The notes under the pieces were generated by a model. It worked only from the letters and a program-made list of their open reading frames with translations, was not told where the DNA came from and did not search any database. Below, piece after piece: positions 26,469 through 35,633 of a stretch of DNA of 64,000 nt (the stretch's first letter is position 1; the number at the start of each line of letters is the position of its first letter). The DNA is from Bradyrhizobium sp. (lineage in GTDB: Bacteria > Pseudomonadota > Alphaproteobacteria > Rhizobiales > Xanthobacteraceae). The stretch spans positions 62,001-126,000 of the forward strand of contig NZ_JACRMG010000016.1 of NCBI RefSeq assembly GCF_016219575.1, written 5' to 3'. The position numbers and the translations under genes are program-made.

Positions 26469-27404
26469 CTATTCCTTTCCGGGAGCGGTGGGGCTCGCGG
26501 GCGCCAGCGGTGGACGGCGGCCGAGCATGCGCCTTATCCGGTGCACCAGCCGCTCGTCGAGCAGCCCGCGCGGGCGTACGATCAGGAGCACCGCCACGAG
26601 CCCGCCGAACACGATCATGCGATAGCCGGCAAACCAGCGCGTCGACTCCAGGAAACCGATGTCGACGACGACGCCGAGCAACGGGCCGAGCGCGGTGCCG
26701 AGGCCGCCGATCAGGCCATAGGCCAGGCTGTGCACCCCGAGCATCACGTCGAAGATGGCGGGCTCGACATAGGTGGTGAGATGCGCATAGAGCCCGCCGC
26801 CGAGGCCGGCGATGGCGCCGGCCAGGCAGGCCGCAATCAACTTTGCGCGGATCACCGGGACACCATTGATCGCGGCGAGCACGTCGTCCTCCCCGATCAT
26901 GCGGAAGGCGGTGCCGAGCCGCGACCGTTCGAGCAGGAGAAATCCAACCAGCGTCGCGCCGAGCAATCCATAGACGATCAGCATGAACTGGATCGCGCTG
27001 ACGTCGTTCTCGAAGATATAGCGGATGTTGCGGAAGCCTTCGATGCCGTTCGGTCCGACCGGTTCGCCGTCCCGCACCACCTGGTAGCGGAACAGTTCAA
27101 ACAGGATCCGCACGGCCTCCGCGAACGCCAGCGTGGCGATGGCGAATTGTAGCCCGTGCAGCCTCAGCGTCGGCAGCCCGACCAGCAGGGCGGCGGCGGC
27201 ACCTGCCACAGCACCCGCGCCGAGCCCGACTGCGAACGGCAACTGCCACATCGCAGTGACGACGCCGGCCGTGTAGGCGCCGATGGCGAAGAAGGCCTGC
27301 TGGCCGAAGGAGATTTCCCCGGTCAGCAGCAGCAGATAGGCGGACAAGGCGACGAAGGAGATCACGCCGATATTGGAGAGAATGCCGATCAGGTGGTCGT
27401 CCAT
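26469..27404 (-). CDS. livM: LivM-type ABC permease 1
   Basis: A 311-residue inner-membrane permease of a branched-chain-amino-acid-type importer. It begins MDDHLIGILSNIGVISFVALSAYLLLLTGEISFGQQAFFAIGAYTA, typical of LivM (only a short part quoted by positions 1-20 and 31-46), and has the GEDDVLAAINGVPV cytoplasmic coupling-helix region and a C-terminal RPRGLLDERL. ATG 27404 overlaps the upstream livH gene by 16 nt. It is the second LivM of the cluster. Confidence 0.92.
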   Translation of the reverse strand: MDDHLIGILSNIGVISFVALSAYLLLLTGEISFGQQAFFAIGAYTAGVVTAMWQLPFAVGLGAGAVAGAAAALLVGLPTLRLHGLQFAIATLAFAEAVRILFELFRYQVVRDGEPVGPNGIEGFRNIRYIFENDVSAIQFMLIVYGLLGATLVGFLLLERSRLGTAFRMIGEDDVLAAINGVPVIRAKLIAACLAGAIAGLGGGLYAHLTTYVEPAIFDVMLGVHSLAYGLIGGLGTALGPLLGVVVDIGFLESTRWFAGYRMIVFGGLVAVLLIVRPRGLLDERLVHRIRRMLGRRPPLAPASPTAPGKE

Positions 27405-28300
27405 CGATCCCCCCGCTCGCCCTTGCTCCCCAGGATCGCCGTGGCGCCGAGGATGCCGCCCGGCCACAACACCAGCAGGACGAATAGCACGGCATAGGCG
27501 GCCAGATCGCGAACCTGCGGCCCGAACAGGCTCTGGCTGTGGACCTCGACGACGCCGAGAACCAGGCCGCCGACGATCGCCCCGGGGATCGAGCCGAGAC
27601 CGCCGATCATCATGGCGATCAGCCCCTTCAACGTCGCCCACATCCCGAGCATCGCGGTGACCTGCTGGTTGGCCGACAGCACGAGAAAGCCGGCGACGCC
27701 GCCGATCGCCGACGCCAGCGCAAAGGCCTTCAACAACGTGCGCTGGACGTCGATCCCGGAAAGACTCGCCGCGACGCTGTTTTCGATGATGGCGCGCAAG
27801 CCCAGGCCGAACCGGGTGCGATAGAGCAGGACATGGAGAAAAGCCGTGATCGCCAGCATCGCGCCGAGCATGATCAGATAGTCGGGACGCACCACCAGCG
27901 GTCCCAGAGACCAGAGCTCACCGCCGGTCAGCGACGGGAACGGGTAGCTGTGGCGCGGCAGCATCAGCAGGCTAGCCTGTTCGAGCTGCATCCAGATGGC
28001 GAAGCTCGACACCATCGAGGCGACGCCCGCACCGACGCCGAGCGGCGCGAAGCAAAGCCGCTCGACATAGACCCCGGCCATCACCGAGCCTGCGACCGCG
28101 GCGATCGCCACAACGTAGGTCGGTGCGCCGAACTTGATGTAAAGAAGCGTGCCGAGATAGGCGCCGACCATGATCGAGGGCCCATAGCTCAGATTGAGCC
28201 GGCGCATGACGCCGAAGATCAGTGCGAAGCCGAGCGCAAGGAGCCCGTATGAGGAACCGACCATCAGACCGTCGAGCGTGGTCTGGATGAAGGGGATCAT
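27389..28300 (-). CDS. livH: LivH-type ABC permease 1
   Basis: A 303-residue permease beginning MIPFIQTTLDGLMVGSSYGL, with GFALIFGVMRRLNLSYGPSI (the LivH signature near the first helices) and the coupling segment FGLGLRAIIENSVAASLSGI. About eight membrane helices are apparent. ATG 28300 is preferred to an in-frame TTG at 28318. It lies 14 nt after the livF gene and overlaps livM. It pairs with LivM 1; whether it shares the single LivG/LivF pair with the other permease pair is an inference. Confidence 0.92.
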   Translation of the reverse strand: MIPFIQTTLDGLMVGSSYGLLALGFALIFGVMRRLNLSYGPSIMVGAYLGTLLYIKFGAPTYVVAIAAVAGSVMAGVYVERLCFAPLGVGAGVASMVSSFAIWMQLEQASLLMLPRHSYPFPSLTGGELWSLGPLVVRPDYLIMLGAMLAITAFLHVLLYRTRFGLGLRAIIENSVAASLSGIDVQRTLLKAFALASAIGGVAGFLVLSANQQVTAMLGMWATLKGLIAMMIGGLGSIPGAIVGGLVLGVVEVHSQSLFGPQVRDLAAYAVLFVLLVLWPGGILGATAILGSKGERGDRWTTT

Positions 28301-28314
28301 GGGCGCCAATCCGG

Positions 28315-29043
28315 TCAACCGGCTGAGCGGCGCGTGCCGAGATAGGCACGCTTGATGACTTCATCCTCCGCCAGTTCGCCGGGATTTCCGGAGAAGGTGA
28401 CGCAACCCTGTTCCATCAGATAGAAATGGTGCGCAACCTGCAGCGCCAGATGGGCGTTCTGTTCGACCAGGAAGATCGTCACACCCTCGCGGTTCAGTTC
28501 GGCGATGATCCCGAAGATTTCCTTGACCACGATAGGAGCAAGCCCGAGCGACGGTTCATCCATCAGCAGAAGCCGCGGACGCGACATCAGCGCGCGCGCC
28601 ACCGCCAGCATCTGCTGCTCGCCGCCGGACAGCGTTCCGGCAAGCTGCTCGCGGCGCTCCTTCAGCCGCGGAAAGCGCGCATACATCCGCTCGACGTCGG
28701 CGGCGACCTCGACGGAATCGCTGCGCTGGTAGGCGCCCGCCAGCAGGTTCTCGCGCACGCTCATCTGCGGAAACACCAGCCGGTTCTCCGGGACAAGCGC
28801 GACGCCGTTGCCGACGATACGGGCCGGCGAAAGGCCGACAAGCTCGCTGCCCTCGAGCTTGATCGAGCCCTGGCGCGGCTTCAAGAGGCCGGCAATCGTC
28901 ATCATCAGCGTCGTCTTGCCCGCCCCGTTCGGCCCCAGCAGGCAGGTGATGCGGCCCCGGCTTGCGCTGAGCGAGACGCCCTTGAGCGCTTCGATCTTGC
29001 CGTAGGCCGTGACGATTTCGGCAATCTCCAGCATCGCCTCCAT
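28315..29043 (-). CDS. livF: LivF-type ABC ATP-binding protein
   Basis: A 242-residue ATPase. Walker A is GPNGAGKT (about 37-44), the signature LSGGEQQ (138-144), Walker B LLLMDEPS (157-164), and the switch His region LVEQNAHLA. The SLGLAP after Walker B and the short C-terminus are typical of LivF. Its ATG overlaps the stop of livG by one base (TGATG), implying coupled translation and equimolar ATPases. Confidence 0.95.
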   Translation of the reverse strand: MEAMLEIAEIVTAYGKIEALKGVSLSASRGRITCLLGPNGAGKTTLMMTIAGLLKPRQGSIKLEGSELVGLSPARIVGNGVALVPENRLVFPQMSVRENLLAGAYQRSDSVEVAADVERMYARFPRLKERREQLAGTLSGGEQQMLAVARALMSRPRLLLMDEPSLGLAPIVVKEIFGIIAELNREGVTIFLVEQNAHLALQVAHHFYLMEQGCVTFSGNPGELAEDEVIKRAYLGTRRSAG

Positions 29044-29792
29044 CACGCCGCCTCCGCCACGCCGAGATAGGCTTCCTGGACCAGCCGGTTGGTCTGCACC
29101 TCGTCCGGCGTACCCTCGGCGATCTTCTGTCCGAAATTGAGAACCGCGATGCGATCCGTCACCGCCATCACAAGCTCCATGTGATGCTCGATCAGCAGCA
29201 CCGTCAGTCCATCCTGCTTCAGCTTGCGGATGCGGGCGTCGAGCTGGTCGATCTCCTCGGCGTTCATTCCGGCGGCCGGTTCGTCGAGCAGCAGCAGCAC
29301 CGGCTTGGCGACGATGGCGCGCGCGAGTTCGAGCCGGCGCTGTTCGCCGAATGCGAGATTGCCCGCGAGTTCGTCGCGCTTGCCGGACAGGTCGGAAAAC
29401 TCGAGGATCCGGTCGATTTCCTCGCGTGCGCGGCCCGGACCGCCAAGCCAGCGGCGCAGAATTCCTTCGCTCCGGTGTTCGGTCGAGTTCTGCGCCACCC
29501 ACAGATTCTGCCAGACGCTGAGTTGGCCGAACAGCCGGATGTTCTGAAAGGTGCGGGTAACCCCGCGCGCAACCCGCACATGCGAGGCGAGCCCGGTAAT
29601 GTCCTCGCCACGCAGCAGAACCTGGCCGGCGGTGGCCGGGAACAGCCCGCAGACGAGATTGACGACCGTCGACTTGCCGGAGCCGTTCGGACCGATCAGG
29701 CCGAACACCTCACCCTGCCGAACATGGAGGTCGAGACCGTCGACGGCGCGCACGCCGCCGAAATGCTTACTCAGCGCCTTGAGTTCGAGCAT
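29043..29792 (-). CDS. livG: LivG-type ABC ATP-binding protein
   Basis: A 249-residue ATPase. Walker A is GPNGSGKS, and Q-loop FQNIRLF is characteristic of LivG. The signature motif is degenerate, LAFGEQRRLELARA, as usual for LivG-type proteins, followed by Walker B LLLLDEPAAGMN and the His switch LIEHHMELV. ATG 29792 lies 26 nt inside the end of the upstream livM gene. It drives import together with LivF. Confidence 0.95.
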   Translation of the reverse strand: MLELKALSKHFGGVRAVDGLDLHVRQGEVFGLIGPNGSGKSTVVNLVCGLFPATAGQVLLRGEDITGLASHVRVARGVTRTFQNIRLFGQLSVWQNLWVAQNSTEHRSEGILRRWLGGPGRAREEIDRILEFSDLSGKRDELAGNLAFGEQRRLELARAIVAKPVLLLLDEPAAGMNAEEIDQLDARIRKLKQDGLTVLLIEHHMELVMAVTDRIAVLNFGQKIAEGTPDEVQTNRLVQEAYLGVAEAA

Positions 29793-30696
29793 TGCCCGGC
29801 TCCCTGTTGCGAATCCGCATGCGTTTGACCGCAGCGATGGTGGCCGCATCGATGAGCCCGCGCGGCCTGACGTTCATGGCGAAGAGGATGAGGCCGCCGA
29901 ACAGCAGGTTGCGCCAGTCGCCGAGGAAGCGCAGCCCCTCGATCAGAAAGGCCTGGACGAAGACGACGGCGATCAGGGTTCCGAACACGCTGGAAAGGCC
30001 GCCGAGGATGGGGTAGGCGATTGCGAAGGTGGCGAGCGCGACGCCGAACTGGGCGTGCTCGATGTGGGCGGTGTAATGGGCGAAGATTCCGCCGCCAAGG
30101 CCGGCAATGAAGCCGCCGACGGTCATCGCCGACACCTTGACCGCCGTCACGTTGATCCCGGCGCTCTGGGCCGCGACTTCGTCCTCACCGACGGCGCGCA
30201 GCACTGCGCCGGCGCGCGAACGGTCCATCCACCACAGCGCCGTCATCACCAGCGCGACGAATACCCAGATGAAGACCAGGACGTCGAGCGTCGACCAGCC
30301 GTTCTCCGGGAAGAACCTGATCTGCCGGAAGCCTTCGCCGCCTGCCGGGCCGATCTTCACTTCGCCCTTCGCAACCTGGTAGTCGAAGTTGAAGAAGAAC
30401 AGCCGCACCGCCTCGCCGAACGCCAGCGTCGCGACCACCAGCATCAAGCCCCTGACGCGCAGCGCGGGAAAGCCGACCGCGCAGGCGGTTGCGCCGGCGA
30501 CCAGCGAAGCGGCAGCAAGCGCGGGGACGATGTGCCAGCCGGCCAGCACCGTCAGCATCGCTGCGACATAGGCGCCGATGGCGAAGAACCCTGCCTGCGC
30601 GAGGCTGACCTGGCCGGTCAGCAGAACGCAATAGGCGGAGAGCCCCAGCAAGGTGTGGACGCCGACGATCTGGGCAAGCCCGAGATAGAAATCCAT
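29767..30696 (-). CDS. livM: LivM-type ABC permease 2
   Basis: A 309-residue permease beginning MDFYLGLAQIVGVHTLLGLS and containing GQVSLAQAGFFAIGAY and the coupling segment GEDEVAAQSAGINVTAVK. The C-terminus NVRPRGLIDAATI is LivM-like. It differs clearly from LivM 1, so it is not a recent duplicate. It begins 9 nt after livH 2 and overlaps livG by 26 nt. Confidence 0.92.
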   Translation of the reverse strand: MDFYLGLAQIVGVHTLLGLSAYCVLLTGQVSLAQAGFFAIGAYVAAMLTVLAGWHIVPALAAASLVAGATACAVGFPALRVRGLMLVVATLAFGEAVRLFFFNFDYQVAKGEVKIGPAGGEGFRQIRFFPENGWSTLDVLVFIWVFVALVMTALWWMDRSRAGAVLRAVGEDEVAAQSAGINVTAVKVSAMTVGGFIAGLGGGIFAHYTAHIEHAQFGVALATFAIAYPILGGLSSVFGTLIAVVFVQAFLIEGLRFLGDWRNLLFGGLILFAMNVRPRGLIDAATIAAVKRMRIRNREPGNARTQGAE

Positions 30697-30705
30697 GCGG
30701 TCCCC

Positions 30706-31596
30706 TCAGTCCCGCCCGGCGGCGGGAGAGAAAATGCCACCCGGCCGGAACACCAGAAATACGAACAGCAGAAGCATGACGTAGAGGTCACGTTCGGTAA
30801 CGCCGCGAAAATACTGAAACAGGTTCTCGAAACCGCCGACCAGCAGGCCGGCTATGATCGCGCCCGGAATTGAACCCAGTCCGCCGATCACGGTGACGAT
30901 CAGGCCCTTGGTGGTGAGCGGCAGCGACAACAGCGGCGACAACACGCCGATGGCAGCCCCGATCATGGCGCCCGCGATGCCGCCGACCACGCCGGTGATG
31001 ACGAAGGTCAGGCCGTTGATGCGCGGGATTGAAATTCCGCACAACTGCGCCGCGACGGACTGCTGCGCGACCGCGCGCGTCGCGATGCCAAGCTTGGTGC
31101 GATAGAGCAACACCAGCAGCAGCAGCATCGACAGGCAGCCCAGCGCGAACATGAACATCAGATCGCCGCGCAGGGTGAAAGATCCGGCATTGACGATCAC
31201 GTCTGAGAACAGCGCGGGATAGGGCACGGGGATGCCCACGGTCGCGTGCACGATGATTTCGTCGATCAGCAGCAGCGCGCCGACCGTCGACATCAGCGTG
31301 GCGAGCGGATTGGCCTGTGGAATGAAGCGGAAGCAGACGACGTAGATCACGAAACCGATGATGCCGCCGGAGAGGCCCGCCAGCATGAATATGAAGATCG
31401 CAGGCGCCTTGACCACCGACAGGACGATCAGGCTGGCATAGGCCGCGCCGATCGACGCCGCGGCGTAGGACAGGTTGATCTTGTGCATGACGCCGAACAC
31501 CAGCGTGAAGCCGATCCCGAGCAGTGAATAGGTTGCGCCGAACAGAACGCCATCGGCGATCGATTGCAGCGTGTCGATGACGTCGAGATAGGACAT
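30706..31596 (-). CDS. livH: LivH-type ABC permease 2
   Basis: A 296-residue permease with ADGVLFGATYSLLGIGFTLV at the N-terminus, FGVMHKINLSYAAASIGAAY next, and the coupling region LGIATRAVAQQSVAAQLCGI. It is the first permease gene after the binding-protein gene, separated by 158 nt that contain a strong hairpin. It is divergent in sequence from LivH 1. Confidence 0.92.
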   Translation of the reverse strand: MSYLDVIDTLQSIADGVLFGATYSLLGIGFTLVFGVMHKINLSYAAASIGAAYASLIVLSVVKAPAIFIFMLAGLSGGIIGFVIYVVCFRFIPQANPLATLMSTVGALLLIDEIIVHATVGIPVPYPALFSDVIVNAGSFTLRGDLMFMFALGCLSMLLLLVLLYRTKLGIATRAVAQQSVAAQLCGISIPRINGLTFVITGVVGGIAGAMIGAAIGVLSPLLSLPLTTKGLIVTVIGGLGSIPGAIIAGLLVGGFENLFQYFRGVTERDLYVMLLLFVFLVFRPGGIFSPAAGRD

Positions 31597-31709
31597 GCCT
31601 TGGGGATCCGGGCCGGTGAAGCTGAGTCATTTCGCGCCGAACAGCGGGTCGCGCCGAACAACGGGCCTTCATGATCCCGGAAATGGATCGCCGGCTCGTC
31701 GATGCCGCC

Positions 31710-31746
31710 GGCGGGGCGAGCCGGGTCAAGACCGGCTCGCCCCGCC
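31710..31746 (-). promoter_or_regulatory. strong intercistronic hairpin after the binding-protein gene
   Basis: Two perfect 15-nt arms (31710-31724 and 31732-31746; GGCGGGGCGAGCCGG and its complement) enclose a 7-nt loop. No T-tract follows on the minus strand. Position directly after a binding-protein gene suggests mRNA stabilisation or partial termination that raises binding-protein level over permeases. Confidence 0.65.
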
Positions 31747-31754
31747 GTGCGTGG

Positions 31755-32954
31755 TCAGGATCCCGGCCGATGCAGAACCTTCCAGGTGCTGTCCTTGGCA
31801 TGGACGAACAGGAACGGCTTGATCGCTTCGCGATCGGCCGTCCGGCCGACCTTGCCGAGCAGACCGTCAGTCTCCTTCAATGCCGCGAGCCCCGCGCGCA
31901 TCTTCTCGCGATCCGCGGCAACCGTGTCAGGCTTGCCCATGACCTTCTGGGACTCGATCACGGTTTTCAGGATGAAACCGATCTCGTATGCCGCAGCGCT
32001 GTGCAGATCGGCGCTGCCGCCGAACTTGGCAACCTGCTCGGCGGCCTTGGCGGCTTCCGGGGTGACCGGCGCAAAGCTGGTCGGGATCACGATGCCTTCG
32101 GCTTGCACGCCGCAGCCCTGCAGCGTTTCGATCGACGACGACGAGGTGAGGCCGATCAGCAGCTTCGGCTTGACGCCCTGGCGCTGCATTTCCTTGAGCA
32201 CGCCGCAGGTCGTGAACGGATGGGCGGAAATCGCCACCACGTCCGCGTTGGCGCGCTTCATCTCGCGCACCTGGGTCGAGAACGTCGTGTCGTTCAGGAG
32301 CCACTCGCCCTGTCCCAGCAGCTGGAGGCCGCCGGCCTCGGCCTGTGCCTTGATGACGCCGAAGGTGGCGTTGGAATGCGCGAAGTCCTTCTCCACGCCG
32401 CCGTAGATCGTCTTGACGTCCGGGTACTGCGTCTTCACCCAGGCGAACAACGACTTGTACATCTCGAACTCGCTCGGCACGTTGCGGAATGCCCACTCCG
32501 AAATCTTGGCAAGTCCGCCCTTCGCCGCGACGTCGGCGATGATCGGAAACTGCAGCCCCGAGTCAGAGCTGTCGCCGACCTTCTTCTGCAGAATGCCGAA
32601 CAGCGATTCGGCGACATTCGAGCAGGTCGGCCCGACCGCAATGATCGCCTCCGTGGAGGCGATGCGGCGCACGACGGAAATGCCTTCTTCGGCATTGCAG
32701 CGATCATCGTAGTATTCGAGGGCGATCTTGCCCTTGGTGCCGTCGCCGAGCGTGACACCGCCGGCATTGTTGATCTGCTCGAGCGCGGCCTTCAGCGCCG
32801 CTTCGCTGTTGATGCCGAAGACGCGCACGACACCGGACTTGGCGCCGAAGCCTGCGATCTTGACCGCACGCTCCTGCGCTTCGGCGGGTACGGCAACGAC
32901 GGCTCCGGCGAATGCGCCCAGAGCAGCAATGATAGTCAGAGACTTCTTGATCAT
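31755..32954 (-). CDS. periplasmic substrate-binding protein of the Liv-type importer
   Basis: A 399-residue binding protein of the type-I periplasmic (LivJ/AmiC-like) fold. A signal peptide (MIKKSLTIIAALGAFAGAVV.., cleaved near AEAQ) precedes VKIAGFGAKSGVVRVFGINS. Typical features include the NNAGGVTLGDGTKGKI segment and the VGPTCSNVAES pocket loop. Cys residues at CNAEEG and TCS may form a disulfide. ATG 32954 has GGGAGGG upstream; an in-frame ATG 38 codons earlier would not give a signal peptide at the terminus. It heads the Liv operon. Ligand could be an amino acid, aromatic acid or amide. Confidence 0.92.
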   Translation of the reverse strand: MIKKSLTIIAALGAFAGAVVAVPAEAQERAVKIAGFGAKSGVVRVFGINSEAALKAALEQINNAGGVTLGDGTKGKIALEYYDDRCNAEEGISVVRRIASTEAIIAVGPTCSNVAESLFGILQKKVGDSSDSGLQFPIIADVAAKGGLAKISEWAFRNVPSEFEMYKSLFAWVKTQYPDVKTIYGGVEKDFAHSNATFGVIKAQAEAGGLQLLGQGEWLLNDTTFSTQVREMKRANADVVAISAHPFTTCGVLKEMQRQGVKPKLLIGLTSSSSIETLQGCGVQAEGIVIPTSFAPVTPEAAKAAEQVAKFGGSADLHSAAAYEIGFILKTVIESQKVMGKPDTVAADREKMRAGLAALKETDGLLGKVGRTADREAIKPFLFVHAKDSTWKVLHRPGS

Positions 32955-33184
32955 GACGTTTCCCTCCCGATCGGCGACCGCATCGTAGGCGGCGAAATCT
33001 GCAATTATCCGGAACTTGGCGCCCGGTTCTAGTGCGGGAATATCGTCGGATAGCGACACCTTGAGCATGGTCCCGCGAAGCGATGGCGTGAGTTTCGGAT
33101 ACCGCTGTCCAACCTGTCAAGCCAATTGCCGGGCCGGCTGCCGCCCGCCAGCCGCGATCCTCCGCCGCCAGGAGCTCCGGCGGA

Positions 33185-34618
33185 TCATGGCGCCGGCTTC
33201 GCCGTATGCTCGAACAAATGCGCAATGGCATTGGCGTAGTATTTCAGCAGCATCAACTCATTCGGATTGACGCGGTAATTGCCGTCTTCCTCCAGAACGA
33301 GATGGCGCAGCGTCAGCATGCGCAAGCCCACCGAGATCGCGTAGTCGCGGTCGGTGCGGGGTATGTGGACGTAGCTGCCGCGGCGCTCCAGCTCGCCGAT
33401 CAGGTTCGAGACGCGCTGCTTGATGTCGAGCAGGGATAGCGGGGTGTCGCCGGCCTCCAGCATCGCGGTCGAGACCAGCGAGACCGGCAGCGCCGGAACC
33501 ACGCGACCGACGGCCTGCATCAGGCTGTTTCCCAGCTTTTCGGTCTCGGCATGCCGCGCTTCCGGACCCAGCAGGCGGAAATCGATTCCGGCTTCCGACA
33601 CATATTTGCGCAACGACACCGGCTCGCCGAAACTGACGCAGGTGTAGCCGAAGCGATACCACTCGCCGCGTATCGCCATCCAGATGTGGTGGAAGACGTG
33701 ACTTGCAAAGACGGCGGCGTTGAATCCGAACACCGGCTTCTTGCCCGGCTCGGCGCTGGCGGCTGACGTGAGCATGCGGTCTTCCAGCACCCGGTCATAG
33801 TTGACCGCGACCGGGACGAACACGACGTCGCGCGGCCCGAGCGGATCGAAGCCGGACACCATGTAGCTCAGGAGCCCGAACTTCGGCGGACGCAGCCTGC
33901 CGTCGCGGCTCAGGCCGCCTTCCGGGAAGATCGCCTGGGTCACGCCGGCCGACGTCGCCATGTGCACGTAGCGCGCAAGAACCTTGCGATAGAGCGCCTC
34001 GCGGGAATCGCGGTTGATGAAATAGGCCCCCATCGACTTGATCAGCCCGCGCAGCCCCCAGACCTGCGCCCATTCGCCGACGGCATAGCTCAATGCCGAC
34101 GAGGTCGCCGCGACATAGGTCACCAGCACGTAGTCCATGTTGGAGCGGTGGTTGATGACGAAAATGACGGACGACGACGGATCCACCGCGGCGAGCGCGT
34201 CGTCGTTGCGATAGCCGATGCGGACACGATAGAGCATTTGCGAAATGCTGCGGGCGATGCGGGTGCCGATGCGGAAATAGGCGTAGGCGCTGAACGACGG
34301 CACGATCTCGGCGGCGTAGCGCTTCACCTTCTCCATCGAGACTTCGCGCGGCACGCCGGCCTCGCTCGCATACTCGTCGGCGGCATGCAGCACCTCGGGA
34401 TCGAACACCAGGCGATCGATCAGCACCTGGCGCTTGGTCAGCTTGAACGGCTGGATGCGCAGCTTGAGGCGGGTATTGAGTTCTTCGATCGCGCGGTTGG
34501 CGCGCCGCCGCACCGCCCAGCGCACGCTCGGCACCAGGATGCGATCGATCGCAGCCCACGCCGCCAGCAATGCCAGTATGATGGCTGCCCACAGCGGAAG
34601 GGTAACTTGCGTCCCCAT
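33185..34618 (-). CDS. glycerol-3-phosphate/lysophosphatidate acyltransferase-like protein
   Basis: A 477-residue PlsC/PlsB-type acyltransferase. One hydrophobic N-terminal segment (5-25) precedes a basic region. The HX4D catalytic motif is INHRSNMDYV (His157), and the acceptor-binding motif is FPEGGLSRDGRLRPPKFGL; a VFVPVAVNYDRVLEDR stretch is typical of PlsB-like proteins. It would acylate glycerophospholipid precursors at the cytoplasmic membrane. The start MGTQVTLPLWA at 34618 was chosen; 46 in-frame residues upstream overlap the intergenic space. It lies 76 nt downstream of the alpha/beta hydrolase gene. Confidence 0.87.
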   Translation of the reverse strand: MGTQVTLPLWAAIILALLAAWAAIDRILVPSVRWAVRRRANRAIEELNTRLKLRIQPFKLTKRQVLIDRLVFDPEVLHAADEYASEAGVPREVSMEKVKRYAAEIVPSFSAYAYFRIGTRIARSISQMLYRVRIGYRNDDALAAVDPSSSVIFVINHRSNMDYVLVTYVAATSSALSYAVGEWAQVWGLRGLIKSMGAYFINRDSREALYRKVLARYVHMATSAGVTQAIFPEGGLSRDGRLRPPKFGLLSYMVSGFDPLGPRDVVFVPVAVNYDRVLEDRMLTSAASAEPGKKPVFGFNAAVFASHVFHHIWMAIRGEWYRFGYTCVSFGEPVSLRKYVSEAGIDFRLLGPEARHAETEKLGNSLMQAVGRVVPALPVSLVSTAMLEAGDTPLSLLDIKQRVSNLIGELERRGSYVHIPRTDRDYAISVGLRMLTLRHLVLEEDGNYRVNPNELMLLKYYANAIAHLFEHTAKPAP

Positions 34619-34694
34619 ATCGATCCCCCCTCGGGGACGCAGGATACCATCGAGGCGACACCGGGCTGCAAGGGCTTTGTTGCCGAATGCTCGC

Positions 34695-35633
34695 CTAAAT
34701 CGACGGCCCCGACACGAAGGCATCGAACGCTGCCCACAGCTGCGCGCGAAAACCATCCTGCTCCTGCAGGATCTCGTGCCTGGCTCCCTCGATCAAGCGA
34801 TGCGATCCAGAGGGAAGCCGCGCGGCAAATCGCCCGATCGCGGCCGACGACACAATGCTGTCCGCGCCCGCCGCCAGCATCAGCGTCGGCTGATCGACTT
34901 GCAGCGGGTAGTCGGCGGCCCCGAACGCAGCCACCGTATCGAACGCCGCGTCCAGCCATGCCACGGTTGGCCCGGCAATCCCGAGCGTCGGGTCGTTGGC
35001 GACAACAGCGGCGTTGCGTGCGTAACGCGCGGGGTCGGAAGTCAGTGGATTGCCGGCAAAGCGCGACGTCCGCCCGCCATCGATGTTGCCGCCCGGAACA
35101 AAGCGCTCGCCGAGGCCGGCGAGGCGCAAAGCGCGGATCAGGATGCGAAGCGGCCGCGCGATCCAGGCGCGGGGAAAATCGACCATCGGGGCAACGAGCA
35201 CGGCGCGCTCGAACCAGCGCTTGCCGGAATGCGCGGCGCGCAGCACGACCACTCCGCCCATCGAATGGGTAAGTGCAAAATGAGGCCGCGGACAATTCGG
35301 CAGCACCACCTGCTGCATGAACGTCTCGAGGTCGGCCTCGTACTCCCCGAAGTTCCCGACATGCCCCTTGCGCGCATCCGGCAGTTGGCGAGACGAATGC
35401 CCCTGCCCCCGCCAGTCCATGACGGCGACCGCAAAGCCGCGTTGCCGGAGGTCGTTGACCGTCTCGAAATATTTCTCGATGAACTCGCCGCGACCGCCGA
35501 AGACGCAGACCGTTCCCTTGCCGGATGTCGAATCCCAGCGCGCGAAGCGCAACTCGACGCCATCAGGCGTCCTCAGCTTGCCGACGATGGCGCCATCGGG
35601 AATCGGGTTGCCTGGCATGGAGATGAGCGTCAT
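34695..35633 (-). CDS. alpha/beta hydrolase (lysophospholipase/monoglyceride lipase-like)
   Basis: A 312-residue cytoplasmic hydrolase. An oxyanion-type loop FGGRGEFIEKYFE replaces the usual HGxGEH, the nucleophile elbow is LTHSMGG (Ser133), and plausible acid and base are Asp258 (AAGADSIVS) and His286 (GARHEIL). It matches the Serine aminopeptidase S33/PldB group. Its ATG overlaps the stop of the EamA gene (ATGA, 4 nt), so it is the last gene of the aromatic-catabolism operon. Whether it acts on aromatic esters or membrane lipids is open. Confidence 0.87.
   Translation of the reverse strand: MTLISMPGNPIPDGAIVGKLRTPDGVELRFARWDSTSGKGTVCVFGGRGEFIEKYFETVNDLRQRGFAVAVMDWRGQGHSSRQLPDARKGHVGNFGEYEADLETFMQQVVLPNCPRPHFALTHSMGGVVVLRAAHSGKRWFERAVLVAPMVDFPRAWIARPLRILIRALRLAGLGERFVPGGNIDGGRTSRFAGNPLTSDPARYARNAAVVANDPTLGIAGPTVAWLDAAFDTVAAFGAADYPLQVDQPTLMLAAGADSIVSSAAIGRFAARLPSGSHRLIEGARHEILQEQDGFRAQLWAAFDAFVSGPSI

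Noticed and set aside
34619..34756. Extended N-terminus for the acyltransferase gene
   Set aside because: The extra 46 residues are non-hydrophobic, Arg/Cys rich and lie in the gap after the hydrolase gene; the internal ATG gives the standard membrane-anchored start.
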